Counted from the stretch's first letter, positions 42,506 through 50,972 are shown. The stretch is DNA of 64,000 nt from Microbacterium sp. 3J1 (GCF_001049495.1 NZ_CDWI01000007.1:248001-312000), one strand, 5' to 3'. A program made the numbers and translations. The notes: generated from the sequence alone by a model not told the origin.

Positions 42506-43786
42506 TCAGCCCGCGGGCGGGGTGACGCAGGTGATCGACGCGTCGGCGATCGCCTGGTGGTACTGCTCCGCCGTGAACGGCAGGCCGAACTCGGGCACCG
42601 TCTCACCCGACGCCGCGGGCGCCTTCGACGCGATGGCCGCGAGCTCCCACGCCAGGTAGCCGGCGATGTTGCCGCCGACCGTCGAGTCGTTCAGCGACAC
42701 CGCGACCGTGAAGCCCGTGGTGGGGTCGCTGTACGCGGCGGTGGCGTACCCCGGGGTCCACCCGAACTGGCCGACCAGGCTGCCGACCAGGCTCGCGCCG
42801 CCGGTCGCCTGCTGCCACGACGGGGCGCCGTCGAACGCCGGAAGCGGGGCGGCGAACCGGTTCGGCTCCTTCTCGGTGCGCAGCGCCTGAGCCGCCTCGG
42901 CCTGCGCATAGCGGCCGAGGTCCTCGATCGTCGAGACGACTCCGGAATCCGTGTACCCGGTGCTCGACGACATCGTGGTGATGTCGACGGGAGCCGCACA
43001 GTTGTATCCGCCTTCGACAGCCGTCAGATAGTGCCCCTTCATGACCGCGTCGGGCGAGGGCGCGGCCGCCGCCGGGCGCGGAAGCGAGGTGTTCGCGAGC
43101 CCGAGGGGCTCGGTCACGTACTCCGCGATGAGCTCGGATGCCGTCCTCCCCGACGCCCGCTCCAGAGCGAGTCCGAGAAGGAGGTAGTTCACATCGGCGC
43201 CGCCGTAGGTCCCCGGCGCGGCGCGAGGAGCGCCGAGGCCGGCGGCCGCGAGCTCGAGCGGTGCCCACTGACGCTCGGGGGTGCTCAGCCAGGCGCCCTT
43301 GACCGCCGCCTCGGACGATCCGACTCCGGTGGTGCCGTTGCACAGGTCGACCAGGGTGGCCTCGGTCAGGTCCGGGACTCCCGACACGTAGTCGGGAACC
43401 GGGGCGTCGAGCTCCACGATGCCGTCGTCGGCGAGGCCGTAGAGCACGTCGCAGGTCATCAGACGCGTGACGTCGCCGATGCGGAAGGCCATGTCCGTGC
43501 TGATCTCGGCACCCGCGCCGGGTTCCTGCGTGCCGACGCCGGTCACCCAGGTACCGCTCCACGGCACCCAGACGCCCACCACGGCACCCGTGGCGCCGGA
43601 GGCGACCAGTGCGTTGTTCACCGCATCCTGCATCGCCGTCACGGTGTCGTCGGGCAGGGCCGCGTCGACCTGCGCGGGCGGGGTGTAGCTGAAATCGCGC
43701 TCCGCGGTGCACCCCGTGAGGAAGAGCCCGAGTACGGCGACGCCGGCCGCTGCTGCGCGAAACCTGCGCGACGAGAGAAGCTGCAT
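42506..43786 (-). CDS. Beta-lactamase/esterase-fold lipoprotein lacking the SxxK nucleophile
   Basis: 426 residues. Lipoprotein signal with lipobox LFLTGC (Cys26). The fold is that of class-C beta-lactamase/DD-peptidase-like serine hydrolases, including the YxN-like box in YGGADVNYLLLGLAL. However, the usual FRIGSVTK nucleophile motif reads FRIGDVTRLM: Asp105 replaces the catalytic Ser and Arg108 replaces the Lys. The bases at 43472-43474 confirm GAC. The enzyme is therefore predicted to be inactive as an acyl-serine hydrolase and may be a binding pseudoenzyme at the cell surface. It precedes corA by 50 nt. Confidence 0.82.
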   Translation of the reverse strand: MQLLSSRRFRAAAAGVAVLGLFLTGCTAERDFSYTPPAQVDAALPDDTVTAMQDAVNNALVASGATGAVVGVWVPWSGTWVTGVGTQEPGAGAEISTDMAFRIGDVTRLMTCDVLYGLADDGIVELDAPVPDYVSGVPDLTEATLVDLCNGTTGVGSSEAAVKGAWLSTPERQWAPLELAAAGLGAPRAAPGTYGGADVNYLLLGLALERASGRTASELIAEYVTEPLGLANTSLPRPAAAAPSPDAVMKGHYLTAVEGGYNCAAPVDITTMSSSTGYTDSGVVSTIEDLGRYAQAEAAQALRTEKEPNRFAAPLPAFDGAPSWQQATGGASLVGSLVGQFGWTPGYATAAYSDPTTGFTVAVSLNDSTVGGNIAGYLAWELAAIASKAPAASGETVPEFGLPFTAEQYHQAIADASITCVTPPAG

Positions 43787-43874
43787 GAAGGGGACCCCCG
43801 GAAGATGTGTCTCCCGAGTCTAGAACGCGGATGCTGAAAGACTGCATCGCACGCCCGCCCTTAGGGTGATGTGC

Positions 43875-44201
43875 ATGCCCCACACCTTCGAATCCGACGT
43901 CGTCGGCGCGATCCTCCGCCACATGAACGGCGACCACACCGACGACAACCTGCTGATCGCTCGGGCGTTCTCCCCGGCATCGGAGGCCGCGTCCGCCGGC
44001 GCGATCACCGCGGCCGTCATGACGGGTCTCGACGGCGACGGCGGCACCTGGGAGGTCACTCGCGGCAGCGCGACGACCGAGCTCCGCGTGCCCTGGCCCG
44101 GTGGGCCCATCGACGAGCGCCCGGCTGTGCGCCGCGAGGTCGTCGCGCTGTACGACCTCGCCTGCGAGAAGCTCGGGGTCGAGCCGCGTCCGCACGCCTG
44201 A
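43875..44201 (+). CDS. DUF2470-domain protein
   Basis: 108 residues from the ATG at 43875, chosen because TAGGGT (43862-43867) lies 7 nt upstream, predicting a leaderless mRNA; the earlier in-frame codons 43866/43869 would overlap that promoter. The DUF2470 signature is DVVGAILRHMNGDHTDDNLL, a haem-iron-utilisation (HugZ-like C-terminal) motif with conserved HMNxDH. It lies 40 nt before a haem oxygenase gene, so a role in haem handling or iron release is likely. Confidence 0.82.
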   Translation: MPHTFESDVVGAILRHMNGDHTDDNLLIARAFSPASEAASAGAITAAVMTGLDGDGGTWEVTRGSATTELRVPWPGGPIDERPAVRREVVALYDLACEKLGVEPRPHA

Positions 44202-44213
44202 GGGGTTTCGCCG

Positions 44214-44232
44214 AAGGTAAGGCTGCCCTTAC
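44214..44232. promoter_or_regulatory. DtxR/IdeR-like iron box before haem oxygenase
   Basis: Inverted repeat GTAAGG (44217-44222) and CCTTAC (44227-44232), with the adjacent AAG completing a DtxR-box-like sequence. It overlaps the -10 hexamer TACACT (44230-44235), so an iron-loaded repressor would block transcription of hmuO. DtxR control is inferred from site and gene function. Confidence 0.6.
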
Positions 44233-44241
44233 ACTGATGTC

Positions 44242-44889
44242 ATGTCCGAGATCCTCTCCTTCTCCGCCGCGCTCCGCGAGCGCTCCTCCAGCTCGCACTC
44301 CCGCAGCGAGGGCGCCGGATTCATGTCCGACCTCCTGAAGGGCGAGGGTTCGCGCGAGGACTACATCGCGCTCGTCGCACAGCACTACTTCATCTACGAG
44401 GCGCTCGAGGGCGCCGGCGAGCGGATGCGTCAGGATCCCGTGGCATCCGTCTTCATCAGCGACAAGCTGACCCGCCTCCCCGCGCTCGAGGCCGACCTCG
44501 AGTTCCTGCTGGGCTCCGACTGGCGCGAGCGGATCGTGGCGCTCCCGACGACGCAGCGCTACGTCGAGCGCATCCGTCAGGTCGGTGCGACGTGGGCCGG
44601 CGGATTCGTGGCGCACCACTACACGCGCTACCTCGGCGACCTCTCGGGCGGCATCTTCATCGGCCGCGTGATGGCCCGCCGATTCGGATTCGAGACCAAC
44701 GGCATCGGCTTCTACCTCTTCGACGACATCGCCGACCCTTCGGCCTTCAAGGACGTGTACCGCGAGCAGCTCGACGCGGCCCCGTGGGACCAGGCCGAGC
44801 AGGAGCGCGTGATCGACGAGGTCCTCCTCGCGTACCGCTTCAACACCGAGCTCTTCGAGGACCTCGACAGGGCGCGCCTCGTCGCCTGA
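44242..44889 (+). CDS. hmuO: Haem oxygenase (biliverdin-producing)
   Basis: 215 residues. Proximal haem ligand His19 in SSSSHSRSEGAGFM; distal helix signature LGDLSGGIFIGRVMARRFG near residues 132-150; typical HmuO length and helical content (HYFIYEALEGAGERM). Cleaves haem with O2 and electrons to biliverdin, CO and Fe2+. TACACT lies 6 nt before the ATG (leaderless), overlapped by an iron-box-like palindrome. Follows a DUF2470 gene, and a convergent stem-loop-forming repeat separates it from the Pif1-like gene. Confidence 0.93.
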   Translation: MSEILSFSAALRERSSSSHSRSEGAGFMSDLLKGEGSREDYIALVAQHYFIYEALEGAGERMRQDPVASVFISDKLTRLPALEADLEFLLGSDWRERIVALPTTQRYVERIRQVGATWAGGFVAHHYTRYLGDLSGGIFIGRVMARRFGFETNGIGFYLFDDIADPSAFKDVYREQLDAAPWDQAEQERVIDEVLLAYRFNTELFEDLDRARLVA

Positions 44890-44912
44890 CCCAGGCCCGT
44901 CGCCCCTGAGGT

Positions 44913-44940
44913 CCCTGAGCCTGTCGAAGGGCCGCTCAGG
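44913..44940. repeat. Short palindromic repeat between convergent genes (REP-like, possible terminator)
   Basis: CCTGAGC (44914-44920) pairs with GCTCAGG (44934-44940). The 15-mer GCCTGTCGAAGGGCC (44919-44933) recurs exactly inside the Pif1-like gene at 45794-45808. Sequences of this form are scattered in Microbacteriaceae genomes; here it lies between two convergent genes and can fold. Confidence 0.65.
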
Positions 44941-46369
44941 CCTTCCCGACCTCCGGGGTGGACGCCGCCAGCCACGCCTCGCGCATGAAGCGGCGCACGT
45001 CCTCGTCGACCCGGATGTCGCTCGGGCGCAGCGCCCGCGAGAGGTACAGCCCGTCCAGCGAGGTGAGTCGCGACAGCGCCACGTAGGTCTGTCCCGGAGC
45101 GAACGCCCCCGAGCCGAGGTCGATGATGGCCCGATCGTACGTCTTGCCCTGCGACTTGTGGATCGTCACCGCCCACGCGAGACGCAGCGGGAACTGCGTG
45201 AACTCGGCCACGACGTCGCGGGTGAGCTTCTTGGTGCTGGGTTCGTAGGAGTAGCGGAACCGCTCCCAGACCGCCGGCTCGACGTCGACCTCCTCGCCGT
45301 CGATCTCGACGCGCACGGTCTCGCCGAGGATGCGCACGACGGTCCCGATGGTGCCGTTCACCCAGCGCGGGGGCTCGCCGGACATCGAGGTGTCGTTGCG
45401 CAGGAACATGACCTGCGCCCCCACTTTGAGCTTGAGCTCGGGCTCGGCGGGCAGCGACGCCTCTCCGCGTCCGAACTCGCCGCTCACCTCGGCCCTGGCC
45501 GTCTGCTCCTTGCCGGGAAGCGCGGCGAGATGACGGCCGTTGATGCTGTTCACGATGTCGTTGCGGGTGGCGAGCGTGATCATCGGCACCTCCCCCGGCT
45601 CGGGGTCCGGCGGCGTCCGTGCGCCCTGCGTGTTGAGGACCCCGGCGATCTCGGCGGTGACGCGGCCGTAGCGGACCGCGTTGAGCATCGCCTTGAAGCC
45701 GTCGTCCGACTGCCGATGGATCTGCACCAGCTCGCGCACGTGCAGCTCGGCGCGGGTGTCGACGGCGAACAGAGCCTCGGGCTGGACACCGGCGCCTGTC
45801 GAAGGGCCCGCGCCCGTCGAAGCGCCTGAATCCGGACCCGTCCAGGGGCCTGCCCACACCTTGGCGTCGAAGAACCAGAACGATCGATAGTGGTCCTTGA
45901 CGTAGCGCAGCTCCTCGCCGCGCGGCGGCACAGGGGCCAGCTGGTACGGGTCGCCGAACATGACGACCTGCACGCCGCCGAAGGGGATACCGCGCTTGCC
46001 TCGCGCCTGCCGGAGCGAGCGGTCGATGGCATCCATGAGATCGGCGTTCACCATCGAGATCTCGTCGATCACGAGCGTCTCGATCGCGTTGAGGATGCGG
46101 CGCGTGTTGTCGTTCTGGTCGATGTCGGATCCGCCGATCAGACCGATCGGCAGCCGGAACAGCGAGTGGATCGTCTGCCCCTCGACGTTGAGGGCGGCGA
46201 CACCCGTCGGGGCGCAGATCGCGATCTGCTTCTTCGTGTTCCACGAGAAGTACTGCAGCAGCGTCGACTTCCCGGTGCCGGCGCGACCCGTGATGAAGAC
46301 GTGCTCGCTCGTGTCCTCGATGAGTCGGAACAGCTCTTGCTGCTCTTCGGACAGGGCGGGAAGCGACAC
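44936..46369 (-). CDS. Pif1-like superfamily 1 DNA helicase/AAA ATPase
   Basis: 477 residues with GTG start at 46369 (GAGAG five nt upstream); an ATG at 46423 would add 18 residues but has no ribosome site. Walker A GRAGTGKS (residues 28-35), AICAPTGVAALNVEGQTIHS, Walker B VIDEISMVNADLM, VMFGDPYQLAPV and the C-terminal motif VTIHKSQGKTYDRAIIDLG are the Pif1/RecD2-type helicase motifs. Likely 5'-3' unwinding in replication or repair. A 12-residue Ser-Thr-Gly-Ala-Gly insertion is encoded by two 18-bp repeats (45788-45823) related to an intergenic repeat, and probably forms a loop. Confidence 0.88.
   Translation of the reverse strand: MSLPALSEEQQELFRLIEDTSEHVFITGRAGTGKSTLLQYFSWNTKKQIAICAPTGVAALNVEGQTIHSLFRLPIGLIGGSDIDQNDNTRRILNAIETLVIDEISMVNADLMDAIDRSLRQARGKRGIPFGGVQVVMFGDPYQLAPVPPRGEELRYVKDHYRSFWFFDAKVWAGPWTGPDSGASTGAGPSTGAGVQPEALFAVDTRAELHVRELVQIHRQSDDGFKAMLNAVRYGRVTAEIAGVLNTQGARTPPDPEPGEVPMITLATRNDIVNSINGRHLAALPGKEQTARAEVSGEFGRGEASLPAEPELKLKVGAQVMFLRNDTSMSGEPPRWVNGTIGTVVRILGETVRVEIDGEEVDVEPAVWERFRYSYEPSTKKLTRDVVAEFTQFPLRLAWAVTIHKSQGKTYDRAIIDLGSGAFAPGQTYVALSRLTSLDGLYLSRALRPSDIRVDEDVRRFMREAWLAASTPEVGKA
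45788..45823. repeat. Two 18-bp repeat units within the Pif1-like gene
   Basis: Units 45788-45805 and 45806-45823 (about 80% identical) include GTCGAAG and encode PSTGAG/ASTGAG. One unit contains the 15-mer shared with the intergenic repeat at 44919-44933. Confidence 0.75.
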
Positions 46370-46507
46370 GGGTTCTCTCACACGGGACGGCGGCGGGACA
46401 GCGCGACGGGCGCGCCCCTCCATGGTACGGGGAGCCGCCGTCTCAGCATCCGTCTGTCGCCTGCGCGCGCTCGGCGTCGTCCCAGGCCGTCCTCCTAGAC
46501 TGACGCC

Positions 46508-47578
46508 ATGCAGCAGGCTGAGACGACGGCGCCCCGGCGCTCTCGTCTCGCTGCCGACCTGGCCCTGCTCTCCGTCGTGGGCCTCGCCCTCGTCGCCGCT
46601 CTCGCCGCGGGCGGCGCGACTCTGTACCAGCAGTTCTACGGCCCGTCGGCGTTCGTGGTCCGCTACCTCGACCTGCTCGCCGAGGGTCGAGCAGCCGACG
46701 CCCTGCAGGTGCCCGGCGTCGCGATCGATCGCGAGACCCTGGAGGTCGCCGGCATCGGCGCGTCGGCCTCCGAAGCCATGCTGAGGCAGTCCGCGCTCGC
46801 ACCGCTGGCCGACGTCGAGGTGCTGTCCGAGAAGCCCGACGGCCAGACCACTGCGGTCACGGTGTCGTACACGACCGGCGGATACGAGGGCACGACGACC
46901 TTCTCGGTCGCGCAGGACGGCTGGGCCGGCGTCACCCCGAACTGGCGATTCACCACGAGCCCGCTCGCGGTCATCGAGCTCACGCTCCGCGGCGCCGATC
47001 AGTTCGCGATCAACGGGTTCGAGGTCGACCGGCGTCAGGTGTCGATCGACGGAGCGGACGCGGCACCGCTCGACCCGCTCCCTCTGCTCGTCTTCACGCC
47101 GGGTCTGTACTCCGTCACGGTCGACACCCCCATCGCGCAGTCCGAGGGCATCGGCGTGCTCGCCGACAGCCCCCTGGCCACCACGCCCGTCGACGTGCAG
47201 ACCGAGCCCACCGACGAGTTCGTCGCCGTCGTGCAGGCGCGCGTCGAGGAGTTCCTCACAGAATGCACGATGCAGGAGGTGCTGCTGCCCACGGCCTGCC
47301 CCTTCGGGCTCGAGGTGTCGAACCGCATCGCGTCGCTGCCGAAGTGGTCGATCGCGGCGCAGCCGAAGGTGACGGTCGTTCCGGAGGGCGGCCACTGGCA
47401 GATCCCCGCGACGGAAGCCGTGGCCCACGTCGAGGTCGAGATCAGGTCGCTCTTCGACGGCACGGTGCAGGCGATCTCCGAGGACGTGCCCTTCCAGGTC
47501 AACGGATCGATCACGATCCTGCCCGACGGCAGCGCGTCCATCCGCGTCGGCTCTCCCGACGAGCCTGCCGCGGGCTGA
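46508..47578 (+). CDS. Membrane-anchored extracellular protein of unknown function
   Basis: 356 residues. N-terminal transmembrane anchor (ADLALLSVVGLALVAALAAG, residues 15-34) with a short cytosolic start. The long outer part is rich in beta strands, with no Cys-metal or catalytic motif apart from two Cys at about residues 253 and 263 (TECTMQEVLLPTACPFG) that could form a disulfide. TAGACT (46496-46501) lies six nt before the ATG, so the mRNA is probably leaderless. I recognise no Pfam-type family; conserved Microbacteriaceae proteins with this layout exist, but no function is assigned. Confidence 0.65.
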   Translation: MQQAETTAPRRSRLAADLALLSVVGLALVAALAAGGATLYQQFYGPSAFVVRYLDLLAEGRAADALQVPGVAIDRETLEVAGIGASASEAMLRQSALAPLADVEVLSEKPDGQTTAVTVSYTTGGYEGTTTFSVAQDGWAGVTPNWRFTTSPLAVIELTLRGADQFAINGFEVDRRQVSIDGADAAPLDPLPLLVFTPGLYSVTVDTPIAQSEGIGVLADSPLATTPVDVQTEPTDEFVAVVQARVEEFLTECTMQEVLLPTACPFGLEVSNRIASLPKWSIAAQPKVTVVPEGGHWQIPATEAVAHVEVEIRSLFDGTVQAISEDVPFQVNGSITILPDGSASIRVGSPDEPAAG

Positions 47579-47602
47579 CTCCGACGCTCGCGCGCCTGGG
47601 GG

Positions 47603-49636
47603 TCAGCGCGCCTGGCGTGCTGCGTCACGTTCGGCCTCGCGCTCGGCCTGCCGTCGATCCCGCTCGGCGAGCGCGGCCAGCTGGGCGTTGTAGTCCTCGA
47701 GCTCGGCCTCGCCCGTGCGGTCGGCGTGCCGGTCGCGGCGCTTCTGCAGCTTGGTGTCGCTGCGGCTCCACTGGATCGCGACGGTGATCGCCAGGATCAG
47801 CGTGGGGATCTCGCCGATCGACCAGGCGATGCCGCCGCCGATGTACTGGTCCTCCATGGGCGTGGGGCCCCAGTCGCGCCCCATCGAGCCGAACCAGTCG
47901 GCGACGAGCAGCCCCTCCTGCATCATCATCGCCATGCCGAAGAACGCGTGCATGGCCATGACCGCGATGAGTGTGATCAGCCGGCCGGGGTACGGCAGCC
48001 GGTAAGGCACGGGGTCGGCGCCGATGAGGCTCATCACGAACAGGTAGCCCGAGATGAGGAAGTGCGCGATCATCCACTCGTGGCCCAGGTGCTCGAACAT
48101 CGACCAGCGCACGAGGTCGGTGAAGTAGAACGCCCAGAGCGACAGGACGAAGATCCCCGCGGCGACGAACGGATGCGTCACGACCTTCGCGAACGGCGAG
48201 TGCACCGCCCACATGATCCACTCGCGGCCGCCGCGGCTGCCGTCGTCGCGCTTGTGGATGGCGCGGAGCGCGAGGGTGATGGGGGCACCCGACACGAGCA
48301 GCAGCGGGATCGCCATCGACAGCATCATGTGCCCCAGCATGTGCACGCTGAAGAGGTACTCCTGGTAGGCGTTGATCGGCCCACAGGTCACCCAGACGAG
48401 CATCAGCATCCCGAATACCCAGAAGACCGTGCGGTGGATCGGCCACCGGTCGCCGCGCTTCTGCAGCCGGCGAACGCCCGCGAGATAGAAGAAGAGCCCG
48501 AAGCCCGCGGCGACCAGCCACAGGATGTCGATGTCCCACGCGGTGAACCAGCGGTCGATCGTGAACTCGGGCGGCAGTGCCGATCGGGTGAGGTTCTCGG
48601 CGGGCGTCTGCACGAACGCCGCCTCCTCACCGGTCGGCGGGGGCGTGCGTGCGAGCGCTGCCGCCGCGCCGGAGGCGAGTCCCATCAGCGCGACCTCGCA
48701 CAGCACCAGCATCCAGAACCAGCGCGCGGCGTTCGCGCCCGCGAGACGAGGGATGAGACGGATGCGGTACCAGGCGCCGAGCAGCCCCATCGCCACCAGG
48801 AGCACGACCTTCGCGAGCAGGATGGCGCCATACGGCGTCCACAGCTGCGAGACGTCGCCGAGGGCGACCACCGAGCGTGCGAGGCCGGAGACCGCGACGA
48901 CGGCGAAGGCGGCGATCGCGAGGCTCGAGTACCGGCCGACGAGCTGCGCCGTCCCGACGCCGGACCGGCCGCGCAGCAGCACCACGAGCAGCAGTCCACC
49001 GAGCCAGACGGCGGCGCCGATCGTGTGCAGGAGGATCGAGTTCACCGCGACGGTGTGGCCCGACAGCTCGCCCGAGTGGCCCTGGGTGGCCAGGGGGAGG
49101 AAGGATGCCGCGGCCAGCACGGCCGTGATGAGCGTTGGCGTCCAGGTGCGCCAGGCGAAGACGAGCACGGTGATGACGGATCCCATGATCGTCGTGATGA
49201 GCCACGACTGGCCGAGCGCCGTCTCGAGCAGGAATCGGCCGAGCTGCGTGCCGAACTCCCGTTCCGCGCTGAGCTGCGGGTTGAAAGCCGCCATGAAGGC
49301 GAGGAAGCCGCTGACACCCGCGCTGACGGTGAAGGCGGCTGCGCCGACGGATGCCGTGTTGAGCGCGACCTCGAACGCCTTCTCGTCGCTGCGGAGTGCG
49401 AACAGCGCCAGCACGAGGGAGCCCAGCATCGCCGCGGCGGCGAGGTTCATCGCGAGCTTGACGATCGGTATCGCCCAGCGCACGAACGGACCGGGGTCCT
49501 GCAGGAGGAGCGGCGCGGCGCCCCCTCCGATCAGCAGTGCGATGAGGGTGCCGATGACCCCGGCGCCGAGCAGCACGACGAGACCGCCCGCACGATAGGC
49601 GGGGCTGGTCCAGGTCTGCGTGGCGCGGGAACTCAC
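47603..49636 (-). CDS. CopD-CtaG fusion: copper import/cytochrome c oxidase assembly membrane protein
   Basis: 677 residues with about 16 membrane helices. The N-terminal half (to about residue 330) resembles CopD: GHSGELSGHTVAVNSILLHT and AAVWLGGLLLVVLL. The C-terminal half is a caa3 CtaG-type domain: YLFSVHMLGHMMLSMAIPLL, then GAPITLALRAIHKRDD and FLISGYLFVMSLIGADP. Delivers copper to the CuA/CuB centres. A charged C-terminal coiled-coil-like tail ends in AERDRRQAEREAERD. GTG start, with minus-strand TAGGCT (49648-49643) six nt upstream. Fits with the ctaD copy 11 kb away only in theme. Confidence 0.88.
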   Translation of the reverse strand: MSSRATQTWTSPAYRAGGLVVLLGAGVIGTLIALLIGGGAAPLLLQDPGPFVRWAIPIVKLAMNLAAAAMLGSLVLALFALRSDEKAFEVALNTASVGAAAFTVSAGVSGFLAFMAAFNPQLSAEREFGTQLGRFLLETALGQSWLITTIMGSVITVLVFAWRTWTPTLITAVLAAASFLPLATQGHSGELSGHTVAVNSILLHTIGAAVWLGGLLLVVLLRGRSGVGTAQLVGRYSSLAIAAFAVVAVSGLARSVVALGDVSQLWTPYGAILLAKVVLLVAMGLLGAWYRIRLIPRLAGANAARWFWMLVLCEVALMGLASGAAAALARTPPPTGEEAAFVQTPAENLTRSALPPEFTIDRWFTAWDIDILWLVAAGFGLFFYLAGVRRLQKRGDRWPIHRTVFWVFGMLMLVWVTCGPINAYQEYLFSVHMLGHMMLSMAIPLLLVSGAPITLALRAIHKRDDGSRGGREWIMWAVHSPFAKVVTHPFVAAGIFVLSLWAFYFTDLVRWSMFEHLGHEWMIAHFLISGYLFVMSLIGADPVPYRLPYPGRLITLIAVMAMHAFFGMAMMMQEGLLVADWFGSMGRDWGPTPMEDQYIGGGIAWSIGEIPTLILAITVAIQWSRSDTKLQKRRDRHADRTGEAELEDYNAQLAALAERDRRQAEREAERDAARQAR

Positions 49637-49701
49637 CGTACAAGCCTAAGCCGCGGCGGCTGTCCGACGGCCCGGCGTCGTGAGGTACCCCTCCCGACGC
49701 A

Positions 49702-49737
49702 CGAAGGCCGCTCCCGACGGATCGGGAGCGGCCTTCG
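49702..49737. terminator. Perfect 16-bp stem-loop after HU gene
   Basis: CGAAGGCCGCTCCCGA (49702-49717) and TCGGGAGCGGCCTTCG (49722-49737) with a 4-nt loop, 13 nt beyond the HU stop. Terminates the HU mRNA. Confidence 0.88.
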
Positions 49738-49749
49738 ACGGGTGCGGTC

Positions 49750-50037
49750 TTACTTGACGGCAGCCTTGAGCTTGGAGCCGGCGGTCACCTTGACGCGCTT
49801 GCCGGCCGGGATCTTGATCTCGGCGCCGGTCTGCGGGTTGCGGCCCGTGCGGGCTGCGGTCGCGACCTGCTCGAACGAGATCCAGCCCGGGATCGAGACC
49901 TTGCTGCCCTTGGCAACGGCGTCGGAGACCGAGGAGAACAGCGCGTCGAGGACACCCGAGACGGTGGCCTGGCTCTGACCGGTGGCGGAAGCGATGCTCG
50001 CGACGAGCTCGGTCTTGGTGATGGACTTGTCAGCCAT
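49750..50037 (-). CDS. hup: HU-family nucleoid DNA-binding protein
   Basis: 95 residues from the ATG at 50037. The family signature is complete: ITKTELVASIASATGQSQAT at the N-terminus, then SSVSDAVAKGSKVSIPGWI and RTGRNPQTGAEIKIPAGKRV forming the DNA-arm with the Arg-Asn-Pro tip. Small dimeric protein that bends and compacts DNA. Unlike mycobacterial HupB it lacks a long basic C-terminal tail. Followed by a strong terminator; the 22-bp tandem repeat array begins 241 nt upstream. Confidence 0.95.
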   Translation of the reverse strand: MADKSITKTELVASIASATGQSQATVSGVLDALFSSVSDAVAKGSKVSIPGWISFEQVATAARTGRNPQTGAEIKIPAGKRVKVTAGSKLKAAVK

Positions 50038-50277
50038 GTCATCCTCCAGCGACGAGGATCCCGTCGCATCGTTTGTGGTGCGGGCGACGACTGCCGCCCG
50101 TTGGTCGTGTGACCGCCTTGAATGTACCAACCGGCGCCCACATTTCCGCGTCATTTCGCGGGTTTTGGGCATTTTCGTGGCGTGTCGCGCCACTTTGGCC
50201 ACTTCCGTCACAGATATCGACGGGATCCGACGCGGCTGTCCGGATGCGATCGGGGGGCGGAGATCGGGGCGATCTCG
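50038..50277. other. HU upstream region, no gene seen
   Basis: 240 nt containing the HU promoter region. It has a G-rich/C-rich asymmetry but no reading frame with convincing codon use. With the adjacent repeat array and the spacer to 50392 it makes a 355-nt gene-free stretch. Confidence 0.5.
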
Positions 50278-50387
50278 TGTGGATCTCGCGGCTGTGCGGT
50301 GTGGATCTGGGGGCTGTGCAGTGTGGGTCTGGGGGCTGTGCGGTGTGGATCTGGGGGCGATGCGGTGTGGGTCTGGGGGCGATCCGA
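50278..50387. repeat. 22-bp tandem repeat, five copies
   Basis: Units start at 50278, 50300, 50322, 50344 and 50366. The consensus resembles TGTGGATCTGGGGGCTGTGC with alternating A/G at the sixth base and drift at the 3' end. The array lies between the HU gene and the 3' end of the XRE/2TM gene; no gene covers it. Likely a variable-number repeat. Confidence 0.9.
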
Positions 50388-50392
50388 TGGGT

Positions 50393-50926
50393 TCAGACGG
50401 TGCTTTCCGCCGGCGTCTCCGCCGGCCTCTGCGCCTCCGCGCGACGACGCTCTCGACGAGTCGGACGCTCCTTCGACAGCGGATACGCGGCGTCCAGCCG
50501 CGGCTCGATCACGATGCGGCGCAGCGCCCGGAGGATGAGGAAGCCGCCGACCCAGTACGACAGCACCAGGACCACGCCGTACGGGACTGTGAAGGCGACG
50601 AGGGTGCAGATGATCCCCACCCCGACATACAGCCACCGCCAGGCCGTGCTGATCCGGTCGCGGGCCGTCTGCTGCTCCACCGTCCGGTCCTCCAACGAAT
50701 CGACGCGCATGCTGAGCCCCTCGTCCTCGATGACCGAGAAGAGCTCGCGCACCGGAACCTTCAGCGCGTCGGCGACGAGCGACAGCGTCTCGAGGCTGGC
50801 ATCCTGCCCCGCCTCCAGACGCTGCACCGTGCGGAGGCCGACGCCGCTCTCGGTCGCGAGGCGTTCCTGCGTCCATCCCTGGGACTGCCGGAGTTCGATG
50901 ATTCGTGTCGTGTTCATGCCGTCCAT
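50393..50926 (-). CDS. XRE-family regulator fused to two-helix membrane domain (2TM)
   Basis: 177 residues from the ATG at 50926 (an ATG at 50917 is an alternative). N-terminal XRE helix-turn-helix (residues about 8-63: WTQERLATESGVGLRTVQRL). After a short linker comes a 2TM-type module with two membrane helices (about 95-140: WLYVGVGIICTLVAF, then VLSYWVGGFLILRAL) and a basic cytosolic tail. Membrane-bound transcription factor or membrane-stress sensor; the target is unknown. The 3' end abuts the 22-bp repeat array and the 5' side faces an 11-bp array. Confidence 0.82.
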   Translation of the reverse strand: MDGMNTTRIIELRQSQGWTQERLATESGVGLRTVQRLEAGQDASLETLSLVADALKVPVRELFSVIEDEGLSMRVDSLEDRTVEQQTARDRISTAWRWLYVGVGIICTLVAFTVPYGVVLVLSYWVGGFLILRALRRIVIEPRLDAAYPLSKERPTRRERRRAEAQRPAETPAESTV

Positions 50927-50972
50927 GCTTTCCGAGTGCGTCGCGGACCACCACGCCACGAAGCCGCCAGTC

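Noticed and set aside
46424..47428. N-terminal extension of the Pif1-like gene by more than 300 codons
   Set aside because: The extension is antisense to the membrane-anchored gene at 46508 and carries no domain; helicase homology begins right after the GTG at 46369.
50278..50387. CRISPR-like short repeat array
   Set aside because: The 22-bp units are directly contiguous without spacers; this is a simple tandem repeat.
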